Origin: Paramecium sonneborni
Taxonomy: Eukaryota; Ciliophora; Oligohymenophorea; Peniculida; Parameciidae
Assembly (NCBI GenBank): GCA_905182985.1
Contig: CAJJDN010000094.1
Span: 233,263-297,262 of the forward strand
DNA: 64,000 nt
Reading direction: 5' to 3'
Shown here: in pieces, positions 25,533-37,671 of the stretch
How positions within the stretch are numbered: the stretch's first letter is position 1
How the letters are laid out: each line of letters begins with the position of its first letter
Notes under the pieces: generated by a model
The model's database searches: none
The model's input: only the letters and a program-made list of their open reading frames with translations
Told to the model about the DNA's origin: nothing
Program-made: the position numbers and the translations under genes

Positions 25533-27080
25533 TCAATTTTAGAATGCAGCCAATTATCCCTTATTTTAGAGCTCTCTCTCTTTTTCTTTTTCTGCATCAA
25601 TGACTGATTAATCTCTCCAATCATATCCTACTTCTTTAAGAATGAGACCTAAAACAATTCCAATAACATTTAATGCAAAACAAATCCAAAAGACACCTTC
25701 CCATTTAATTTTTTTTCTAGCAAATGCATATAAGATGTATCCAATCATATTTGATACACCAACAAAGAAAAACATAAATCCATACATTAGACCTCCAATC
25801 TTCTTTCCATAGATTTTTGCACAAATAACTGGATAAGTAGCCAATAATCCTCCTTCTGCAAGATAGACAATAGCAATCAATAAGAGATAGCCTATTCCAT
25901 CTGTATTGTATGGTAAAATAGCAGTCGTAATGAGATTAAGAATTGATATGAGTGTAAATGTAAATTTGTATGAAGTCTTATCGGTTAGAGTAGCCCAAAA
26001 GAATCTAGATGATCCATTCATTACTCCTGCAACAGAACCTGTAGCTGTTAATGTAGCATCATCAATTCCCAATTCTAATCCATAATATTTGTAGCAATTA
26101 GATATCAACATACCAAAAGTGCAAGACATCAAAACAATCAATTGGAGAATTACAAAAGATGGATGTTTCATTCCTCGAGAACTAAATATTAAATATTATA
26201 TCTTACACTTCAACACATTCTTTATGGGCTGGTAAAACTGGAGGAGGAGGAGCAGCAGCACCTTCTTTTCTTTTTTTTATTTCTTCTGCCTCTAATGTAG
26301 CTAACATCTTATCAGGGTCTATTTCAGATGGAAATCTAATCATTATAGTTGCTATAATGCCCAATCCTAGATAACTTGCTGCAAGAACTTGTAACATTAA
26401 TGGTACTTTATCTCCTACTTCATTGTCAAAGTATTTCACATCTTTTCCATCTTCTACTTCTATTACTGTAGGCTTCAAATTATTTGGATTTGCTATTGCT
26501 TTGCATACAAAATTGAATATAAATGACCCAAATCCATATCCACCAATTGTCATTCCTGATACTAATCCTCTTCTATTTGGAAAGTATCTCCATCCACAAA
26601 TTATTGGAAGCATATACAATAAACCTCCAGAAATGCCAACCATTATACAATAAACTGCTATAAATCCTCCTATTTCTTATATAAACGATATAATCAAGAA
26701 AGCTAATGCTATAGTAAATGATCCTATTCCTATTGTTATCTTAAATCCAATTTTCTCTGCAATCTTTATACCAAATGAAAGGACTGACATTGTTATTACT
26801 CCTAAGATTGGAAATATGATTGCCATGAAATTTAGTGTTACTCCTTTGTCTTTTTCTCTCATCCATGCTGCTACATAAGGACCTGAAAATATAATTATTT
26901 TTATTTATTACTAATTGATCCCCAAACATAAAATGTTCCCAATTCTAAGTGTAAAATTACACCTCCTATCAACGAGATTATTCCCCTTTTTGTAAAGTTC
27001 TTCATTTCTTCCTCTGTATAAAGCTCCTTATTAGAATTAATCTAAATGTCTGTCTTCATAGGACTGCTTTAATCACTCAT
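25533..27080 (-). CDS. Major facilitator transporter, oxalate/formate-antiporter type
   Basis: About 497 aa with two introns (29 nt near the 5' end, 25 nt at about 26179-26203); spliced length divisible by three. About 12 membrane segments are visible: FYVWGSISPYVAAWM opens the first half, the next segments include NFMAIIFPILGVITMSVLSF and the glycine-rich GLVSGMTIGGYGFGSFIF, and a Pro/Ala/Lys-rich cytoplasmic loop (EEIKKRKEGAAAPPPP) precedes the second half with SVAGVMNGSSRFFWATLTDK, the MFS half-repeat signature of the OFA/monocarboxylate group. Substrate is unknown; organic anions such as monocarboxylates are typical. The start ATG (27080) is the first in frame, followed by a ~35-residue cytoplasmic tail. 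Confidence 0.88.
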
Positions 27081-28214
27081 TTTATGTAGTAATTTGTTTT
27101 ATTCATTCCCTCCATGCACTGTGACCAATCCAGTCAAGTTATTTGATGCATTTTATGAAACATCTTATTACTCCATTTTTTTTATAATCTTTTATTTAAA
27201 AAAAATATATCTTATTGCTAATTATTATAAAACCTCATAAACTCAAATATCATAATTCAAACTAATAGTATGTCATTCTAAAATGATGCACTTTTATTCT
27301 AAATTATTATAAAAATTAACTATTTTTTATAAAAATTTTATAATATTTAAATTTTTATCATCATTTCAAACATTCTTTCCATCAATTCAAGACTATTTCA
27401 AATCTCATATCTATAATCTATATAATCCAGAAAATCTTTTATAACTACTTCCACAATATTCCTCGATTTCTAACATATCGAAAAAGCAACTTTTTTGTAA
27501 AAATTACTGAATTTCAACTCTTCAAGATGCAACTGTCCATATTCATCTAATTTTTTTCACAAATTCTCATTAAATAAGAAGAAATAAACAAGATATTTTC
27601 TAAATTTTATTATAATTTTTATAGTTCATTTATCATTGTAATTAAGACTATTAATTTTTTTGGTTTAAACACAATAAAGCTTTCTTTCTTTGTTATTTTC
27701 ACTCATAGATAGTTAGGATTGTATGTAATTACATTAACTTCAATTTGAAAACACTCTAAATCATATTTCTTTAATTAACGTGTTTTTAAAAAAATGGAAT
27801 GAGCTTGTTTAGAAATACTAATATAAAACAGCTTAATAATTAACGTTTATGAAACAAACTATTAGTTAGAGACTCAATGAATAGGAAAGAAAAAAAAAAA
27901 TTTTTGTTCATGAATCAAGTTATAATGATTTCATATTACAGATTATTAATAATTTTTTAAAAATTTAATTTGATTTTATTTAGTTATAGTGATCTTTGAT
28001 TATATAGGAAAATAGTGATATAAAATTATATAAATTCTAATATTATAGAAAAAGAAAAGAATTAATTTTGTATTATTGAAGATTTTAAAAAAATTAATAT
28101 TATATAACTGCGAACTTTTTTTTGGAGTATTAAAATGTACAAGAGAACCAAGGTATAGTAGGAATGTATAAAGATAACATGATATTGTGATAATTTGAAA
28201 TATTATCTAATTGT
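27081..28214. other. Intergenic region containing a coding relic
   Basis: The longest gene-free interval. The part from about 27330 to 27860 has decayed minus-strand coding character (listed separately); the flanks 27081-27330 and 27870-28214 are plain AT-rich DNA with no feature I can support. Confidence 0.5.
27330..27860 (-). pseudogene. Decayed protein-coding relic
   Basis: On the minus strand a protein-like frame runs ISKQAHSIFLKTRQLKKYDL, FQIEVNVITYNPNYL, then an in-frame TGA, then KESFIVFKPKKLIVLITMIN, then a one-base phase change in a run of seven A, then LDEYGQLHLEELKFSNFYKK and DFLDYIDYRYEI, and another TGA. The composition is coding-like on both sides of each break, and no 18-37 nt GT-AG intron repairs them. 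There is no credible start. It looks like a pseudogene fragment, a common fate of whole-genome-duplicate copies in Paramecium. Confidence 0.4.
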
Positions 28215-28934
28215 TCATCTTCTTCTCCTTCTATGACTCAAACTTGGACTTCTTGAAGGGGATTTTGAAATGGATCTTCTTTTATAATGTCGTCGACGAC
28301 TAGAAATATAAATTGAATTAATGCCTATGATGTCTTCTCCGACTACTTGAATAAGAGTCAGATGAGATGGATCTTCTTCTTCTATGTGATCTGGATCGAG
28401 AGCGACGATATGCATATCCAGCATATCGACCTGGGGTTTTTCGTCTTGGCTCTGCTCTTTTGGAAACTTCGACTTTAATTTTTGATCCATGTAATTCTTT
28501 GTCTTGCATTGACTCTAGGGCTATTTGGACACTTTCCTTTTTGGAAAATTTCACAAATCCAAAACCTCTAGATACTTTGCCAGGACTAAGATAAATTAGC
28601 GATAAAGAGATTACTACCCCTTACTTCGGGGCTCCATACAGACCGTGGCATATTCAATTTGGCCATACTTCTCGAAGGTTTCTTTCAACTCGGCATCGGT
28701 AACTCGCTTGGACAAATTGGAGACATGGAGGCATAATTTTTCTATATGTTGATAATGTTGAAGTAGTTGATAGTGAGGTATTTTGAATGTTGATATATGA
28801 TGTGTGATTAACCTTAATTTGGATGTGAATTTGATTTCGATTTTGGACTTGGACTCTAATGTTAACTCTTGGATGGACTGCTCCCTACTTAATAGAAACA
28901 TTTTAATACGACTGGACTTAGATGATTTAGACAT
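28215..28934 (-). CDS. RRM/RS-domain splicing factor (RNPS1/Tra2/SR type)
   Basis: About 200 aa. A single RNA-recognition motif is clear: LCLHVSNLSKRVTDAELKET opens it (RNP2 region), YGQIEYATVCMEP follows, and after an intron (32 nt) SRGFGFVKFSKKESVQIALE supplies RNP1. It is followed by an Arg/Ser tail (RRSRSRSHRRRRSISS...SPSRSPSLSHRRRRR), with a ~47-nt intron needed to join the two RS parts. The N-terminus becomes Ser/Lys/Pro-rich (SKSQHQSPSPKSKSNSHP) if a 25-nt intron just after the start is removed. Function: nuclear pre-mRNA splicing or exon-junction binding. One more phase change between the N-terminal RS part and the RRM is unresolved, so exon borders are approximate. Confidence 0.8.
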
Positions 28935-29365
28935 CACTCAATAATAATAATTATTTATATATACTTAAGTTAGTTCAAATTTCAATTACTACACAAAAAA
29001 CTCTATTTATATAAATTTATGTTACTAGATTGGTTCCTTATTATTATTGTATTTATTCACACTCTTAAAAATAATAATTTAAGCAACCTAATGTTAATGT
29101 TTACCAATTCTGTTTCATAATTTTATCATTATTACTGCTCTTTTAAATTAAGTCTTTATATTTGGTTTATGTTAAAACAGAACATTAAATGATTTTATTA
29201 TATCAATTTTGTTAGAATAATTCTTTTAATTTTGCCACTTAATTCAAAAAAGAAATAAAGTTTGTCGTTGATTTTAGAATTCATCGAAAATGAATAATGT
29301 TAAGATTTTAAGAAATTTAATTTAATGGAAGAAGAAATGAATAATATTGATTTTAATATAAATTA
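28935..29365. other. Divergent intergenic region
   Basis: About 430 bp between divergent starts of the RRM/RS gene and the 7-TM gene; presumably holds both promoters. A short open piece at 29324-29365 (MEEEMNNIDFN) runs into TGA and was not accepted. Confidence 0.5.
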
Positions 29366-30349
29366 ATGAAAAAATCTGATTATATGGTTTAGGAGTTAAT
29401 AGATGTAACTAATTTATAAGAGTGCCTTTTACTTATTCTTTTTACATTAATAGGATTAGGATTATTTTGGCTAATTTGGAGGGATTACTAAACTACAAAA
29501 AGAATCTACATTTAGAGATAATAAGAAAAAGTTGATATGTTGATTATTAAACGACTTTTATTAGTAAATGTATGCGCTCAAACCTTTTCTTATTTTATTG
29601 AATGTGTAGGTTTTGCATTCATTGACAATTGTGAAACCAATAATTACTTTATTTTTCCTATGATTTATTTAATTTGCAATGTAACTTATATGACATCATT
29701 ATATATTTGTTGTTGGAGATCAACAGTCATATGGTAAAATGTATTATTAAATCTAAAGGGGACAATTGGTCTGTCTAAAATTAAATATTTCAAGTTAAAT
29801 TTTTGATTTTGTTAAAAATTATGCCATAATCGAAGTATTAATAATTCTTATGAATCTTCTTGTTTGTCTATTTTATTTTATTTAAGTAAAAAGGTAAATT
29901 TATTTATAATCTTAGTGTAGTAAGTCTGATTGTGTCTATTATTTCAACTTTGGTGCTTATATTATTTCTAGTTGCTTCATATTTATTCTAGAAATACATT
30001 ATTAGAACTTAAAACGAAATACCAGAGTTAACAAAACGTAGAGTAATATTTCATTATATAAATTAAGGTATTTATAAGCATTATCTTCTTATCATGTGCC
30101 TTAAGTTTTAGAATCTTATGGAACATCTTACTTATGATTCAAGAAATTAATTTAGTAAAAATATTGAAATATGGGGATGATAATGTGTAATATCCATGTT
30201 CAACACCAGATGGTCTTAATTGGTTCTTTTATGAATTAATATATTTTCCAATTGCTAATTTGATACCAGCGTTTTTATTCAATCGAATTTACTCTCCGTA
30301 TAGAGCTATTACGTAAAATAAATTAAATAGATTAATAAATGAAGAGTGA
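29366..30349 (+). CDS. Seven-transmembrane protein, unknown family
   Basis: About 303 aa after three introns (25, 22 and 25 nt), with a spliced length divisible by three. Seven hydrophobic segments are visible: CLLLILFTLIGLGLFWLIW, LLLVNVCAQTFSYFIECVGF, IFPMIYLICNVTYMTSLYIC, IIEVLIILMNLLVCLFYFI, LIVSIISTLVLILFLVASYL, VFISIIFLSCALSFRILWNI and the final NWFFYELIYFPIANLIPAFL. Topology resembles THH1/TOM1 or GPCR-like ciliate proteins, but I see no diagnostic motif. The start is an ATG just past an upstream TGA. Confidence 0.65.
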
Positions 30350-30430
30350 TTTTACTTAGTTTCTAAAATTTATTAATATGTAAATGATTTTATTCAATAC
30401 TGGGAAATATTTAATTTTTATCATACAAAA

Positions 30431-30772
30431 ATGGTTTTAAATAAAATTTATAAACATCATTCATATCATTACTTTTTCTTAGGTCTTTTAAATTGTAATT
30501 GTAAACAATTTTATTTCAATGCTTTTAAGATTATTTTATTTATTTATATTTTGTTAACTAAATGTAGCTTCTTAATTATGAATATTATTGCCATTATGTT
30601 AATATTTATTGACTCAATGTTAATTAGTATTAAACTCATATAATTGTTTGATTTCCTTAGAGTCTAGGGTTGTCAGAGCTTTGGCAGTTATGAGCTTTTA
30701 TTTTATATAATATAAGTGTTAATGTAGAAAAGTTTTAGCAACAATAAATAGATAGGAGAAAGTGAGAAATGA
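30431..30772 (+). CDS. Small hydrophobic hypothetical protein
   Basis: An unbroken 113-codon frame starting MVLNKIYKHHSYHYFFLGLL and ending NNKQIGESEK. It has two or three hydrophobic stretches (FKIILFIYILLTKCSFLIMN, IIAIMLIFIDSMLISIKLI). It may be a small membrane protein, a piece of a larger decayed gene, or chance in AT-rich DNA. No family recognised. It sits between the 7-TM gene and prolidase in the same orientation. Confidence 0.3.
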
Positions 30773-30840
30773 AAAAAATTATAAATGACATTGAAAATTA
30801 CACAATAAATTAATCAGGATGACATAATATAAATTATCAA

Positions 30841-32331
30841 ATGAATACAGATCCAATACCATTTCCATAAGAATATGTGATTCCTGAAGATTTTCATCAG
30901 AACATTAGAACTAGATTCTTAAACTTCTTTCGTTATACGGTAGGGGATAAAGCAAGAAATAGTGTCATTATGTTAAAAGGAGCTGAAAAAATAAATAAAC
31001 ACGATGAAGGTAATTGAAAACTAATATTTTAGATTAATAATATAGAGTAGAATAAGAGAGTAATTTCCATTATTTGTTCGGAGTTGATTTTTTAAATTGT
31101 TATGCAATAATAGATGTTGATAATGCAAAATCCATTGTATTTGTACCTTAATATGATTCCAATTATAAAATGTGGAATGTTGTTTTGAATAATGATGAAA
31201 TCAAATAAAAATTTAAATTAGATGATGTATTTTATAATGAAGAGATAGAATCATGGTTAAGTAATAGAAAACCTTCATTAATTTATTATTTTTATGGAAT
31301 AGATGATTATTCTCATCACTCTTTACCTATACCTGATTTCCCTTTTTTATAAAATTACAATTCAGATTATGATGAATTATATTATATCCTTACAGAATGT
31401 AGAGTTAGAAAGACTCAATAAGAATAAGATATTATGAGATACATTTGTAAAATTAGTAGTGAGGCTCATGAATTGGTCATCAAGAATATTAGAAAAGGCA
31501 ATAAAGAATACTAAATGGAAGCTTTATACTAATATCATACATTTATCAATCATGGTTGTCGTTTCACACCTTATGAATGTATTTGTGCATCAGGAACAAA
31601 TGGTTCTGTCTTGCATTATGAAGAGAATTAAAAAACAATACAGGAGAGAGAATTAATATTAAATGATATGGGTGGTAAATTTTATGGATATTGCAGTGAT
31701 ATTACTGTGACTTTTCCTAGTGATGGAAGATTTACATAGAAGTAAGCTATAATTTATAATGCTGTACTTGATACTTAAAAATAAGTTCATAATTCTTTGA
31801 AAGTAGGAGTAAATTGGGGAGATATGTAATTATTAGCTGAAAGAACAATAACTAAACATTTATTTAATGCAGGATTGATTAAAGGATAAATGGAAGATCT
31901 TATAAAAAATAGTATTTGTAGATTATTTTTCCCACATGGATTAGGCCATATGTTGGGATTGAGAACTCATGATGTAGGTGGTTATAATAAGGGTGCTCCT
32001 CCAAAATTGCCTGGTATTTTTTAATTTTAATAATTTAGAATTGTCTTAATTATAATTTCGTAGAGATTTAGATGTAGGAATGATATTTACAAATGAACCT
32101 GGAATCTATTTTATTGAATTTATCTTATAAGAAGCTTACAAAGATCCTAATAAAATGAAATTTCTAAATAAAGAAAGAATACAAGAATTTATGCATGTTG
32201 GAGGAGTCAGATTAGAGGATGATATATTATTGACAGCCAATGGTCCAGAAATACTTAATGATGTACCTAGAACTATTAAATAAGTAGAAGCATGTTGGAG
32301 AGGTGAGGATTGGAGATAAATAAATGATTGA
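30841..32331 (+). CDS. PEPD: Xaa-Pro dipeptidase (prolidase)
   Basis: 480 aa after two introns (23 and 25 nt); spliced length divisible by three and close to human PEPD. The pita-bread metalloprotease domain is complete: metal ligands in [17 protein letters not shown] (two Asp), [19 protein letters not shown] (His), [13 protein letters not shown] (Glu) and [10 protein letters not shown] (Glu). The N-terminal aminopeptidase-P domain contains [19 protein letters not shown]. The enzyme cleaves dipeptides with C-terminal proline in the cytosol using two Mn ions. The ATG at 30841 gives the conserved N-terminal length. The stop is 225 bp from the convergent 4-TM gene. Confidence 0.95.
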
Positions 32332-32555
32332 ATAAATATTTAATATTAAATAATATTTTAATGAGTTTAATAATGTATGTTTCTTTTATAGACTCATATA
32401 TAATTATTCACATGAATATGATTATTTATATCCATATTTAAAATAGTTTTATTGATTTTTTATATTTTTATAATTATACAAAAACATCTTGAAGAGAATA
32501 TATATAGAATTAATGATGTAAAATAATTTGTAATCATTCAAAATAAATATAAATA

Positions 32556-33104
32556 TCATAATTCGATTTCCATAAACTAGGCATATTAGTGCAATCCAAA
32601 ATACAAATAAGTAATTTTTAAGACAACGATTATGATCACAGTAAACATAAAATATAATTACCAAATAGTTTATGCAAGTTGACCTTCTTCTTGCAGATCT
32701 TTGATAGCATCCTATTTATTTTCCTCATTTTAATAAGCTGTTAATTTAGTCAATTCTTCTTGAAAATTGTAATAATAAATTTATACTAATTAGCCTACAG
32801 TATAAAGGAGTATTAATAAATAAATGTGATAATATATGTATCGATTTAAGTTTTTATTACTTCTGAAAAACAATACTATTAATTGAATGATGTAAGAGGC
32901 TGTGAAAATCATGTAAAAAGCCAAGGATATTCCAATAGATTAATAAACAAGTTTAATAGATTGAGCAGAATAATCATTTACAAGTTTATAAGAGTAGATG
33001 CTCTAATGTTGTAATATCTCTTAGATTGAATATTGCAATCGATTAAAATAAAGTATTATTGTGATGAGATGTAGTGCAATTAAAAGTTATTTTAAGTTTA
33101 ACAT
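32556..33104 (-). CDS. Four-transmembrane protein, unknown family
   Basis: 182 aa in one intronless frame. Four membrane segments: QLLIALHLITIILYFN, ISLAFYMIFTASYIIQLIVL, YYHIYLLILLYTVGQLVQIY and LYFMFTVIIIVVLKITYLYF, with a charged loop between the last two (EELTKLTAYQNEENKQDAIK). No motif links it to a named family. Its start codon is only 10 bp from the start codon of the divergent P5B ATPase, so the two genes must share a tiny bidirectional promoter or overlap in their 5' transcribed parts. Confidence 0.65.
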
Positions 33105-33114
33105 TTTTAATTAA
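33105..33114. promoter_or_regulatory. 10-bp space between two divergent start codons
   Basis: The ATGs of the 4-TM gene (minus, 33104) and the P5B ATPase (plus, 33115) are separated by ten bases, all A/T. Promoter elements for each gene must lie inside the other's coding sequence, or the DNA upstream works symmetrically. Confidence 0.45.
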
Positions 33115-36100
33115 ATGAAATAACCATTTATAAATCACAATTATAGGATTTAATTTAAGCATCCAATCAATATCCAATAAGAAGGTCTCATATCAGAAAT
33201 AATATCTTGTCGCATTTCAGTATTCAAAACTGTATTATTTGCATTTCTGTCCTTAATCACTTGTGGTTTACTGTATTTAGTTACAAGGTGGGACTTAAGA
33301 ATTTTCTTATTTTTCCGTGCAAAGAAATGTGTTCCTAAGTCAGCGACTCATTTTTTAATAATTGGACAAGGTAAGGGTATATGTTAATACTTTATAGATA
33401 AATCTCAAACCTTGGTTAAATCGAATTGTTAAAAAGATGGAAGTCTTTTTATTGAGTATAGATTATATAGATACTCATACAGTGAATATGGTTTCGATCC
33501 AATAGAAACTAAATATCAGACTATGATGTAATAAGATATAAGAGTTTAATCGAATATTCGGGATGAGTAGCTGGAGATATTTGGATATAATAATACAGAA
33601 ATACCAGACAAAGGAATTGTAAAAACCTTAATTGAAGAAGTCTTGAGTCCATTTTACATATTTTAAGTAAAAGTTAATGAAAAAGTAGTTTTGTTCTGTT
33701 TTATTGTGGTTTTGGGCATAATATTAGCGATATGCAACAGTAATTTTGCTCACGTCATTAATTTCAATATTTATAACACTTTATGAATAAAGAAAGAGTT
33801 TCTATCGCTTATAATAATTATCAAAATTTAACATTCCAGTTTAAATATTAGATGAAGGTTAGGTTAAAGAAATAGAATCAATAAATTTAGTACCTGGTGA
33901 TAAATTGATAATAAAGGATGGAATGATAATGCCATGTGATGCGATTTTATTAAATGGTTAGGTCATATTTAATGAAGCTATGTTAACAGGAGAATCAATA
34001 CCAGTTTTAAAAACAGAGCTTCCAAATAATAAAGAAATTTATGATCCTTAAGATGCAGGAAAATAATTTACTTTATTCGCAGGAACAACTTGTATGGAAA
34101 CAAAAGGATCTGAAGTAATAGCTTTAGTAACTCAAACTGCTTTTAATACTTAGAAGGGATAATTAATTAGATCAATAATGTTTCCAGTTTAAAATTCATT
34201 TAAGTTTTATGCTGATTCAATGAAATTTGTAGGAATAATGGCTATTTTAGCAGTAATAGGATTTATAATAACAGTTCCAAATAAGATTGAATATTTAATG
34301 GATGATTCAATATCAACATGGGAATTCATAAATGAAGGTTTAGATTTAATAACAATTACAGTTCCACCAGCATTGCCAACATGTTTATAAATAGGTATAA
34401 GCATAGCTTTAGCAAGATTGAAGAGTTCTAAAATATTTTGTATATCACCTTAAAAAGTGAATATTAGCGGTAAAGTTACAATTATGTGTTTTGATAAAAC
34501 AGGAACTTTAACAGAAGAAGGTTTGGATATGTATGGAATTAGAATAATATAGAATCAGAGATTTTCATAAATAGTGACAGAAATAGATAATAATACTGAT
34601 GTGAATTTTATAAAAGGAATGGCTACTTGTCATGGATTATCATAAGTAAAAGGAAAATTAGTTGGGGATCCTTTAGAATTGAAAATGTTTGAATCTACAA
34701 ACTGTGAATTAATTGAAGAAAAAGATGGAATTATAAGAATTAAAAATAATGATAAAATTAATGTAGAAATTATAAAGAGATTTGAATTTTCATCTAAATT
34801 ATAAAGAATGTCAGTAATTGTTAAAGAAAATGAATAATATTAAGTTTATATGAAAGGTTCTCCTGAGAAATTAAGATAATTATGTAATAATGAATCGATT
34901 CCATTCAATTTTCATTAGATTTTAGATTTCTATGCTCTAAATGGATTTAGAGTTTTAGGAATGGCATAAAAATATATATCATAAATAGATATGGATAGAA
35001 ATGAAGTTGAATTGAATTTAAACTTTATTGGATTTATTATTATGGAGAACAAATTAAAACCAATTACAACTAAAATTATTAAGTAGTTGAAAGATGCTCA
35101 TATTAGATCTATTATGGTTACAGGGGATAATGTTTTAACTGCTATTAGTGTAGCTAGATAATGTGGATTAATTGAAAATTAGAGAGTCTATTTGGGAGAA
35201 TTGAGTGAAAAGAAATTAAACGGAAAATATTATGTATCTTGGAAGGATTTTGAATATAATTAAAATGAATTAAATGAAGATACTTTGGAACCATAACAAA
35301 AAATCATTAACAATCTTGAAGAAATGCAAAAAGATGTAGATATTTAATAGGATTTTGAATACTTAAATTAGAGATCATTCTCTAAAAATTTAGTAAAAAA
35401 TAAATCTTTGCTGGAAGATCCACCTCCTGTGAACATCTAACTTGATAATATTAGTGAAATTTATACTGACGGAGATTTCATGGAAGAACAACCATGGAAA
35501 GACCATGAGAATTATGTATTGGCCATATCTGGTGGTGCATTTATGCATTTAAATAAATTTGGATCATAAGCAACTCTTAATAACATCCTTGAAAAAACTA
35601 TTGTGTATGCTAGAATGAGACCAGAAGAGAAAGCCAATCTAATTTAATAATTATAGAAACATAAATCATAACCTTTAGTAGGGTTCTGCGGTGATGGTGC
35701 TAATGATTGTGGAGCCTTGAAAACTGCTGATGCAGGAATTTCTTTATCATAAGCAGAAGCCTCTATTGCTGCACCATTTACAAGTTAAATCTAAGATATT
35801 TCATGTGTTCCTATTTTATTATCATAAGGTAGAGCAGCCTTAACTACTTCATTTTGCTGTTTCAAATTTATGGCACTCTATTCTATGATCCAATTCATTC
35901 AAGTTACAATTCTTTATCTTAAATAATCAAATTTAACTGATAATCAATATCTTTATAATGATCTATTTACTATATTCCCTTTGAGTATGACTATGGGATT
36001 AGTTTAGGCTGCAAAAATTAATAAATATGTGCCTGGATCTTCATTAATTAGTTTTTCTGTATTGGGATCCGTCATTGGACAAACTGTAATTTAGTTAGCC

Positions 36101-36584
36101 TTCCAATTAGCAGTTTATCTATTATTACTGGGATAATCATGGTTTATCCCTAATGAATAATTAAATCAAGATGATCTTAATGATGATTCTATGAAGATTT
36201 GTTTCGAAAACACAACTTTGTTTATTTTTGGCAATTTTCAATATTTGATGATTGCCTTGGCTTATTCAAATGGAAAACCTTTCCGAAAACCATTCTATAC
36301 CAATCTATATTTCATAGGAAGTACTATCTTTCTATTTATTCTTGCAATTATATTCCTTCTAATGAGAATCGATTATATTGATGACATTATGGGAGTAAAC
36401 TATATAATAATTATTATTTTAGTTCATTTTTTAAAGTTTTGATGATCAATATATTATGCCAGAATCATGGACTAGTTTATTAGGTATTATTGCTATAATT
36501 AATGCTGCTATCACATTTATATATGAGAAACTTGTTGTTCCAAAATTAGTATTCAAAACAAAGGTGCAATCAATACAATTCTGA
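33115..36584 (+). CDS. P5B-type ATPase (ATP13A2 group)
   Basis: 1,131 aa after three introns (27 nt at about 33372-33398; 19 nt at about 33668-33686; 28 nt at about 36392-36419); spliced length divisible by three. It has the P5 N-terminal membrane entry ([19 protein letters not shown]), actuator motif TGES, the M4 motif PPALPTCL diagnostic of P5B, the phosphorylation site [14 protein letters not shown], a nucleotide-binding KGSPEKL, and the hinge [12 protein letters not shown]5B pumps of the ATP13A2/3 group export polyamines from endo-lysosomes; the exact substrate here is inferred from the family. The C-terminus has the expected six remaining membrane segments. It starts 10 bp from a divergent gene and stops 20 bp before the NOT gene. 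Confidence 0.95.
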
Positions 36585-36604
36585 AATATTCATAATATTT
36601 ATTA

Positions 36605-37581
36605 ATGATTTAATAATCAGGCATCTCGACTTAAAGTCGTCAAAAATTATTAAAGGACCAAATTAATGCACTTGAATAAAGAGCCCAAGAAATTAATCAA
36701 GATATTAAGAAAGTATAATAATATTCTTATTTTAGAAAAGGAAAACTTAAGGAGGTCAAGACAGATAAGTCAAATTAAAAACTCTTCAAAATCAAATTGA
36801 TAAAATAAAATAATTGGGTGAGGATATGTTGTATTTAGTAATAGATGTAACAAATGTTTATAATATATTTATAGGAAAAGAAATGGTAAAAATTGATTTC
36901 ACTTTTGGATATCATGTATTAAAATATAGATAATCCTGAACATGAATAAGAATTTAATTAAGTAAATGGAATATCAATTTTTTTAGCTAATTATATAGTT
37001 GTATCAAACAAAAACTGTGCAAAATCCATGGAATGATAGAGTCTTCTAACTCAATAGATAAATGATTGAGCCATTTGATTAGAAAGCTGCAACTCAATAA
37101 GCCTAATTAGTTGATCAAAATTCTGCCGCATATAAAATTAAAATGATGGATTTTAGTTACAACGATAGACCTTAAAAAAATGATTATTATCAACCTCCAA
37201 CTTTTAAAGAGAAATTGAATTTAAATAGTTTGTTACCTAAATACAAAATGTTACCTCATTCAGTTTTCAGTCAATTAAGTAGTGATACTTTATTCTATGT
37301 ATTTTATTATCATAAAGAACCAACTGAATAATAAATGGCAGCGAGAGAATTAATTAAGAATTAATGGATTTACAATACTAAACATGGATTATGGATGAAA
37401 AAAGATAAGCATTTTTAATATGTAACTATTAATTTATTTCTTATAGAAGGAGGAGGAAAATGAAAAGGTTATAAAAGGACCTTTTTTTTATTTCGATTTT
37501 GAATTGAAATGGTAATAAAAGAAAAAATAAGACTTTTCATTTAAGAAAAAACATATATTATAATATGAATTAATATAATGA
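36605..37581 (+). CDS. NOT2/3/5-box protein of the CCR4-NOT complex
   Basis: 288 aa after four introns (23, 37, 25 and 25 nt); spliced length divisible by three. The C-terminal ~110 residues are a NOT box: MLPHSVFSQLSSDTLFYVFY, then HKEPTEQQMAARELIKNQWI, then HGLWMKKDKHFQYKEEENEK and PFFYFDFELKWQQKKKQDFS, matching CNOT2/CNOT3/Not5. The N-terminal half is coiled coil (LLKDQINALEQRAQEINQDI), as in CNOT3, but the long central linker of CNOT3 is absent. The complex deadenylates mRNA and controls decay and transcription. It cannot be decided by eye whether it is the CNOT2 or CNOT3 counterpart. Confidence 0.88.
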
Positions 37582-37671
37582 GTTAATATATTATCTTAAT
37601 AAAAAACTAAAATATTTCTATTAAAAAATATTAAATATTTTTCTTGTAAAAATAAATAATATCAATTGATA

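Noticed and set aside
26423..26653. Plus-strand ORF over the transporter gene
   Set aside because: Antisense shadow; the minus strand encodes clear MFS helices here.
28367..28594. Plus-strand ORF opposite the RRM/RS gene
   Set aside because: Antisense of RNP1 and the RS tail; no independent coding signal.
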